Source: Dipteronia dyeriana
Lineage: Eukaryota > Streptophyta > Magnoliopsida > Sapindales > Sapindaceae
Length of the DNA stretch: 64,000 bases
Direction: 5' to 3'
NCBI GenBank assembly: GCA_032871835.1
Contig: CM065295.1
Coordinates: 23,508,501-23,572,500 of the forward strand
Shown: in pieces, positions 57,671 through 64,000 of the stretch
How positions within the stretch are numbered: the first letter of the stretch is position 1
Layout of the letters: each line of letters opens with the position of its first letter
Translations under genes and position numbers: made by a program
The notes under the pieces: model-generated
Told to the model about the DNA's origin: nothing
Seen by the model: the letters and a program-made list of their open reading frames with translations, nothing else
Database searches by the model: none

Positions 57671-58106
57671 ACCACCTCCGGTAACAAAAATAAAGACTGA
57701 AACCATTTAACTTAGAAAATCGAATTCTAATGCTCTTAAAAAGGATGGTTACAGTTCAAAGAAATGATTCTTCACAAGTAAAAAATAAAGAATCAGAATC
57801 AGAATCTTCTACAAATCTACAAAATCAAGGTTGCGAGGATTTCGAGCCTTTATCAATACTCGGGTCTGGCACCATCTCGTATTCACGAAGCAGGCTCTCA
57901 TTAGACGGCCAAGTGAAATCATCAACAATATCATCCCTCCACTGGCTGTAAACATTGCCCGGGGTTGGTCCGACATCCGGGATTACACCCTCGACAGACT
58001 CTCGACTTGCGTAAAAGGTCGAGAGAGAGTGCTCGGATGGAATCTCTAAATGCATAGGATAGGGCTCCTTGCCTTAACTATGGCAGTAGGCTCTCCATTC
58101 CTTCAT

Positions 58107-60794
58107 CTAAATCCGAAGAGATTCCAAGGATCGGTCCACATGGTTTTTGATTGACAGCTCCCAGTTAGCACGGGTCTTCTCGGTTGCCCTACTCTTTACT
58201 TTGAAGAATTCGTTGGCCAAAACTAGCCCACGTTGAAATTCCCAAAGAAGTAGGGCATCGTAAGCAGGGGATCTTTTAAAACGATCCAACCCTTGGACTT
58301 CCAGCTCCAACCTGGCCTCTCGGGAAATGGATTCAACTGTCAGCACTTGGCGCTCCAAATCTTTAATTTTTTGGACATAGGGCGACTTCGCCTGCTCCGC
58401 CTCCTGCTTGGCCTTGAGCATAGACTCTTCAGTAGAAGAAAGAAGGTTTTGAAGCGATGCAACCTTCTTCTCTGCCAAAGATGCCTTATCTTCAGCGTCA
58501 ACCTGCTTAGCCAGGTAATTGTCGGCAAATATCAGCACGGAACCGACCTCCTTCTGGTAAGCCTGCTCAGCTCGAGCACGACCCTCCTCACTCGCCTTCA
58601 GCTGAGCCTTCAGACGCTTTATCCGATCAGCCTGACATTGCTGCGTCTAAACAAGCTCAGCAAATTCGGCCACCATCTGCAAAAGAATATACTTAGAAAT
58701 CCAACAAAGGCAAAACAGTAAAGGAGTCAGAGTTAGCTAAACTTACATAAGATGCGCCGTTGAAAACGTTTTGGAGACGTTCGGGCAGTGAACCATCTCT
58801 AAAACCGCTCCAGCGGTCTTCCCCGATATAAGCCCGACCAGAGGACATCTCCCGGAGCATATCTTTTGGAGAAAGGGATAAGGGAACCCCCGAGGGTTGA
58901 GTTACTAGATCTCCACACTCGGGGATAGGAGAAGCTCTATTTGGCTCTAGGGATGGAGAGGGAACCCCCGAAGGTTCGGCCCCCATATCTCCAACCTCGG
59001 GGGTAAAAGAGGCCCTTACTTGGATCTGAAGTGACTGCATTTGCCGATACTCTAGCACCTACACTCAGGGCAATCTCATCTGCAACATCTTCGTCGCTGA
59101 AGTCAATAAATGTGACTACCCAAGGAACTTTGAGAGGACGAGGAGGTGAGCTAACTGCCTTTCGCTTCTCACCCCGAGAACGATGGAAGAGATCAGTAGC
59201 AGGAACTTCCAGCAAATCATCCCGAAAAGACTCAAAAAGCTCGGCAATGACAGGCATTTGATCCGTTAAGACGTTGCCATCATCGCCAGCTTCAGACAGT
59301 CCAACAGGCTCTTCACTTGGACTCTCACACTGCCTCTCCCTATTTTTAGGCAGTTGTGTCACAATCGGCTCACCTTGGGCACTTGAACCAGCGAGATCCT
59401 GAGCAGAAGGTTGAGCACCCCGATCAACGCACTAGGGAATTTGCTCAGCAGTATCAATTTCCTCATCAAGCTCGGGTGGAGCAATACCCTCATCGCCCTG
59501 ACGGGAAGCCTCTTTCCTACTCGCTTGAAGAATCGCCTTCAATGACAAGCCTGAAGATCGCAGACAACGTCCGTATCGAACATTAAAAAAAAAAAGGGTT
59601 AGAAAAGGAAATGGAAAAACAGAGAAACACAATAGAAAGGGCGCTGGTTTACTTACAACGCCTGCGATGGCCCGAAACCTGTCTAAAAAAGCCGAGCTTG
59701 ATCAAGTCGTCCTTTTTGAAAAGATAGCTCTTGCTTCTCTTTTCCAGAGTTCGGATAGCTGCCCGGGTCAGCCTCTTCAGCTCTGAATCGTTATAATCAA
59801 TTGTTTTCTTGTTCCAAGCTTCGGAGGAACAGAAGAAGCGGGGAACATTTAACAGCATTCTGGAATCCCCAGATCGAACAGTGACGTCGAGCCCGAGAGC
59901 TTTGCCAGTAGAAAACCAACTGTTCTTCCAGAACTTGTTGGATGTGGGGAATCCCCATATAAAGCCCTTCTTTTTCGGATCATCAAAAGCCTCGACCCTC
60001 CGATTCACCTTCACTTCTTTAGGGACCCAACCGTCCGAAGGAGTAGACATAAGAAAATAGGTCCCCATTTTACTAACCTGCCTCAGCGTAAAGAAATGCC
60101 TGATTTCATTCGGGGAAGACGGCGAAAGGTTCATTCGGTTGAACATGTGCCACATGCACATCAAGACTTTGTAACTATTCCGGGCCAACTGAGTTGGGGT
60201 TATCTCTGCTTCAGCTAAAAACCGGGCAATAAAAGGCTGAAGGGGAAGTGTGACGCTGCAGCAAAGCATCGACCCGTAAATCACGATCATCCCCTCAGGA
60301 GGATTCTATACGGCTCTATTCCCCGCAGGAACCAAAGTGACCGAGTCAGGCAAATCGAATCGGGAGCGGTGTTTTTCTATCTCAGCTGGCCGGCCCAAGT
60401 TCGGTTCAATATCAAAGCCACTCGGGCGAGTGTCAGAAAACGAAAGGCGAGACGCCCTGTATACATCAACGTCGCCCTCATTAACAATTTGTTCCCTAGT
60501 CCGAACGCTGCTCGAGCCGTGCTTGTATACCTTGCTTCTGCTTTGATGTTTACCCATTCTTCGAGAAGATACCCTATGATCAGAAATATCAGAATCAGAA
60601 CTAGATGGAGAACTCGATACGGGGCTGAAAGTGACGTCAGGGTGAAGCCCAGAAACATCAACCTCTAAAAATGGAGGTTCATCTATTGGGATATCCCCCA
60701 GTAATCGTTTAATACAAGATACTAACTGGAAATCCCCACGCTCTAATGCATTAAAAGCAATTTTAAAGAGACGATGACGAGAAGATGGCCCCAT
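58107..60794 (-). pseudogene. G1 antisense gene with two introns (Transposase_28-like plus coiled coil)
   Basis: Exon 1, 60794-59657, from ATG: Ser-rich start, then 'PEGMIVIYGSMLCCSVTLPL', 'QPFIARFLAEAEITPTQL' and 'FFTLRQVSKMGTYFLMSTP', resembling the 'putative gypsy-type transposon' domain (PF04195-like). Intron 1: GTAAGT at 59656-59651, CTTCAG ending at 59551. Exon 2, 59550-58747, acidic, with a repeated 'SGVP' block. Intron 2: GTAAGT at 58746-58741, TTTTGCAG ending at 58677 (70 bp). Exon 3, 58676-58107: coiled coil ('KVASLQNLLSSTEESMLKAK'). TAG codons at 60308-60306, 59434-59432 and 58649-58647 and a frame change near 59000 disable it. About 837 codons. Antisense ORFs are known in Tat-group elements; function unknown. 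Confidence 0.75.
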
Positions 60795-61270
60795 TAAAAC
60801 TAACCTTGAATTGAGACTGATGCAAGATCTTCAAAGCGGAGAATCGTGAACTTCTGATGAAGAAATCTGAGTTTAAAGAGATTTCTGGTGGATTTTTGAG
60901 AATAAACCAACAGTCCCTCAACGAAGAATTTAAAGACGAGATGGCACGAAACCCTAGGATTTCAAAGCGGGAAAAAGTTTTATGACGAAAACCGATGGCG
61001 TAGGCGGCGTTTGGGGTAATGCAAAAATCATTTCTCATAAATAATATTGAAAAACGAAGAGACAAGGGACACGTGTCAAGACAAGAAGTAGCCCTCAACC
61101 GTCAAAACTTTGAAACGTCGCTATCATTTAAGATCTTGCGTGACAAAGCGAATCGAAATTACAGAGTCATCATTAAAATACGTCATTATGGCAAGGCGGT
61201 TTTTCTGACAAAATAAAATCAAAATGATTAAAATATTCTTGCCCGAAATAAAATCTTCTCGGTAAAAATA
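60795..61270 (-). other. Upstream region of G1 antisense gene, non-coding
   Basis: Between the antisense ATG and the 3' LTR. No credible ORF. If the antisense gene is transcribed, its promoter must be here or in the 3' LTR read backwards; I see no unambiguous minus-strand TATA box. Confidence 0.4.
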
Positions 61271-61284
61271 TTTTAAGGGGGTAT
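61271..61284 (+). other. G1 polypurine tract
   Basis: TTTTAAGGGGGTAT directly before the 3' LTR start at 61285. The purine core AAGGGGG is short, as usual in gypsy elements. Confidence 0.85.
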
Positions 61285-62149
61285 TGTTGTATGTAAATTT
61301 TACCAAGCATACACGTCATTGACAGTAAGGAAAAATTAGCCAGGTGGATGCTTAAATGGGCATCCGGGAAATATCCTACGAGGCGTAAATAAAGAGGAGA
61401 AAGCCCGAGTAAGCATATACTGAACAAAGCCCTACTCGGGATCAGTTAACACTCGGGACTGGTTAAAACAACGCTTCCACTCGGGTTCAAACGGCACTAC
61501 TCGGGACCATCAGGTATCATTCTTACTCGAGAGTAAATACAACCCGAATAAGAACTTATCATACGGGTTAAAGTCATTAAATACGCGAAGATATTCGTCA
61601 TGAAGGAATCCCAAATAATGGACCTTTAAGTTAGAAGAGTCCCCCAATCAGGAAACAACTTGATTCTTTTTCGAAGACTACATTCTTATAAGGAAACAAC
61701 TCAAATTGAACTACACTACTAGAATCTCACTCGATTTCCATAAGAGACTCTGAAACAGGGAAGAAGACAAATCAACCTCAAGCAAGTAACCAAATCACAA
61801 TTAAATACAAATATCTTGTATTACTTGTACAAAGCGGATTAGGGTTCTATAAGCATATAAATAGACCCATAATCTGGTTAAAAAATAGATAGGCAATATA
61901 GCATACAGTAATCACAAATAATACAGAGAGAAAAAGGGAGATCGAGAGCTTGTAAAAACATTTTATTCTCTTAGTGGATTTTGGCTTGGTTGATCTTTCA
62001 ACCACCCGTGGATGTTTCTTTGACCATCGGAGTTTTACCACGTAAAACTTGTCTTTGTTACTCTCTCGGCATCTCTTTCTTTTTGAATCAATAGCAAAAA
62101 TCCCGTCATTGTTGGCTTTTCTGGCATAATCCAGAAAACGACGTCAACA
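61285..62149 (+). repeat. G1 3' LTR
   Basis: 865 bp, TGTTGTATG to GACGTCAACA, followed by the GAACA target copy. TATA box at 61856-61864; hairpin CGTGG 62007-62011 with CCACG 62038-62042. It differs from the 5' LTR mainly by transitions. Confidence 0.95.
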
Positions 62150-62154
62150 GAACA

Positions 62155-62813
62155 AAATATGAAAAAAATTATAATGAAAAGAAAAGAAAACAGTTTCAAG
62201 AAAGATGGATTCAATGCATTGAAACACTTGATAAAGAAATACCCTTTTTCGAATGGTATGTCAATAGAAAAACTTTAGAACAACAACAATGTCTTGTCAT
62301 CAATCGAAACAGAACAAGAACTTATAAAACAAAAATAGGAGAAGAAAAACAACTTCATCCTCCTCCTAGGCATTTCGAAATTGAACTTCCTAATAAAGAT
62401 CCTGAAAATAATAACAACACTACCTTATGTACCCTCTTTATCATATTTGATGATCCCCTATCTGCTACTGTACCCTCTTCTTCGCAACAGGTTGGTATAG
62501 TCAGGAGACAAAACAACTACTCAAACTTTTCCTAAATTCCATAGGAGAACAATTAGAACAAATTGAAGTCAACATGCACAAGACCATAGAATCATCTCCT
62601 CCCAAAGAAATTCCCCAAGTTTATGTCCCTGGAGAAAGAAAAGATGAAAAACAAAAAGCCAAATTACCTGAATATTATCCAGACAATTTACTTTTCCCTA
62701 ATCCTACAGGTATAGAAATATGTTTTGATCAGCTTATTGATAAAAAAGAGTTGATAAAAGCTCTAGAAGAAAGACTGAAAAATTTACCACAACCAGAAAT
62801 TCAAAACCCTTGA
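62155..62813 (+). pseudogene. Endogenous caulimovirid linker between movement and coat domains (broken)
   Basis: Continues in frame from 50228 across the G1 insertion. It reads as a basic, helical polyprotein region ('RKQFQERWIQCIETLDKEI', 'CLVINRNRTRTYKTKIGEEK'), reaches TAA at 62533 after a frame change near 62520, and goes on in another frame ('EIPQVYVPGERKDEKQK', 'KALEERLKNLPQPEIQNP') to TGA at 62811. A further frame change leads to the coat domain. No fold of its own is recognised. Confidence 0.7.
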
Positions 62814-63998
62814 TTATTCTTCTGAGGATGATTTTGAAAACATGGTCCAAAAAATTACATCCACTGACAAAGCTGACAGTCATAACTATACTAGATTTTA
62901 TCATAACACCAAACCTTATTATCCTAAACCAACTCCTCCTTACCTACAATATGAAGAAACCGTCCCTTACAGAGCATATACTGGTAATGCTTGTTATCAA
63001 TTTAACATTGATGGATTATCAGAATATCAGATTATCACAATCCTAAGACAAATGCATACTATAGGTTATATTTACATTAAAAAACAAAACATGACCCATG
63101 CTGATGCTGTCACATCCCTAGCCACAGGATTCGAAGGACGATTGTTTGGATGGTGGACACGTACTCTCCGTCTAAATGCCAGAACTACCATAATAAATCA
63201 TACCAAGACTATATCCACCACCACACTTGTTAGGACCTCTATTGACCCATCATCCTTCATACCTTCTACCTCCACTACAACCACCACATCCCAACCTGAT
63301 GGTATTGATGTTTTATGTTATATCATATTAATGCATTTTGTAGGAAACCCTAACAGACTTCAAGGAAAAGAAATTTCAAAACTCCAAAATCTCAAATGCA
63401 AGAAACTTAGTGATTTCAAATGGTATAAAGACATATTTCTAACTAGAGTCCTTCAACGAGCTGACAATGCCAATTCCTATTGGAAAGAAAATTTTCTTTC
63501 AGGATTATCAAAGCTTTTTTCTAATAAAGTTAGGGACAAAATGGTAGAACAAATGGGCATGTCTGATTGGTCCCAGATAGATCTCAATACTTGGACATAT
63601 GGAGAAATCATTGCCACCATTAACACAGTAGCCTTACAATTATGCAATGATATTAGGTTAAAGAGCCAATTGAAAAAAAAACAACAACTAACCACCAAGA
63701 AAGAACTAGGATCTTGGTGTGAACAATTTGGGTTCGACAAACATCCCATCTGCAGAAAAAGAAAAACATCAAAAGACATTTATAGGTATAGGAAGAAAAC
63801 TGGTATGGGAAGAAGGAAAATCATACCCAAATGAAAATATGCTTATATACCAGGAAAAACTGCCAACTATTTTTCAGACTATGCCAAAAAGAAAAAAGGA
63901 AAACAAAACAAGAGAAAAAATTCAAGAAACTTTAAAAAATTGACAAAATGTTTCAAATGTGGAAAAGATAGACATTATGCTAATAAATGTCCAGACTA
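62812..63998 (+). pseudogene. Endogenous caulimovirid coat protein and zinc knuckle
   Basis: The coat protein packages the viral DNA. The frame 62812-63834 is open and shows the coat core: 'MTHADAVTSLATGFEGRLFG', 'WWTRTL', 'MHFVGNP', 'KLSDFKWYKDIFLTRVLQR', 'YWKENFLSGLSKLFSNKVRD' and 'TYGEIIATINTVALQLCNDI'. After a frame change at about 63835 comes a Lys-rich basic tract and the CCHC knuckle 'CFKCGKDRHYANKC' (about 63951-63992), then TAA at 63996-63998. The stop is shared with unit 1 of the minus-strand duplication. The window ends here, so whether protease-RT follows on this strand is unknown. Confidence 0.85.
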
Positions 63999-64000
63999 AA

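Larger units (their letters stand above)
50229..62149 (+). mobile_element. Complete Ty3/gypsy element G1 (Tat-like), 11.9 kb
   Basis: Bounded by 868- and 865-bp LTRs and a 5-bp duplication GAACA (50224-50228, 62150-62154). Order: 5' LTR, primer site, gag, protease, RT, RNase H, integrase, 86-bp tandem array, antisense gene, polypurine tract, 3' LTR. Gag-pol in one frame, a long 3' region and an antisense ORF point to the Tat group (inference). By eye the LTRs differ by roughly 27 substitutions plus one 3-bp indel over about 865 bp (about 3 percent), so insertion is fairly recent in plant terms. It interrupts the viral movement-coat linker. Confidence 0.95.

Overview
The window is eukaryotic plant DNA, almost certainly from a dicot nuclear genome, and it consists nearly entirely of nested transposable elements. 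Evidence for this is: Ty1/copia and Ty3/gypsy retrotransposons with plant-type Gag, protease, RT and integrase; a CACTA element; a MULE carrying a DUF1985/Ulp1 gene; and an endogenous caulimovirid (plant pararetrovirus). Introns are GT-AG and the DNA is AT-rich with many microsatellites. I found no complete ordinary host gene, no rRNA or tRNA gene and no CRISPR array. The species cannot be named from the sequence.

Layout. 1-1366 is a repeat that reappears inverted at 31134-32370 (family D). 1367-4850 is non-coding with three tandem arrays. 4850-6128 is a decayed gypsy gag-protease (family G2). 6129-16075 holds nested copia material: an LTR-like stretch, a minus-strand copia-B 3' LTR (about 7950-10649), and the minus-strand 5' half of copia-A (gag, leader, primer binding site and a 2.26 kb LTR ending at 16075). 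16076-17190 is a G2 integrase remnant, followed by a tandem array and decayed antisense ORFs to about 20190. 20202-22436 is a minus-strand G2 protease/gag fragment split by LTR-like DNA. 22437-23550 is a piece of copia-B.

23556-30945 is a MULE remnant. It has a MuDR-type transposase tail on the plus strand, an RNase H1-N/viroplasmin-like domain, and a minus-strand spliced gene (DUF1985, acidic linker, Ulp1-like C48 protease). It ends in a typical MULE terminus at about 30945, and 66 bp beyond lies what looks like the last exon of an RRM protein gene. 32486-34014 is a non-autonomous CACTA element with a TTT target duplication. 34915-39389 is a second copy of gypsy family G1 (5' LTR end plus gag) carrying two nested solo LTRs. 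39390-45120 is the 3' part of copia-B: an intact env-like ORF, polypurine tract and 3' LTR.

45127-64000 is an endogenous pararetrovirus in two opposed pieces: zinc knuckle, protease, RT, RNase H and ORF2 on the minus strand, and leader, movement protein, coat protein and zinc knuckle on the plus strand. The plus-strand piece is split by a structurally complete gypsy G1 element at 50229-62149 (868/865 bp LTRs, GAACA target duplication). Its gag-pol is one unbroken frame with eight point stop codons. Its 3' third carries a spliced antisense gene.

Together the elements show several rounds of insertion. Viral DNA was integrated and rearranged, then split by G1. An older G1 copy received two LTR insertions later reduced to solo LTRs. 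Of the retroelement coding genes, only the copia-B env-like ORF and copia-A gag are open over most of their length.
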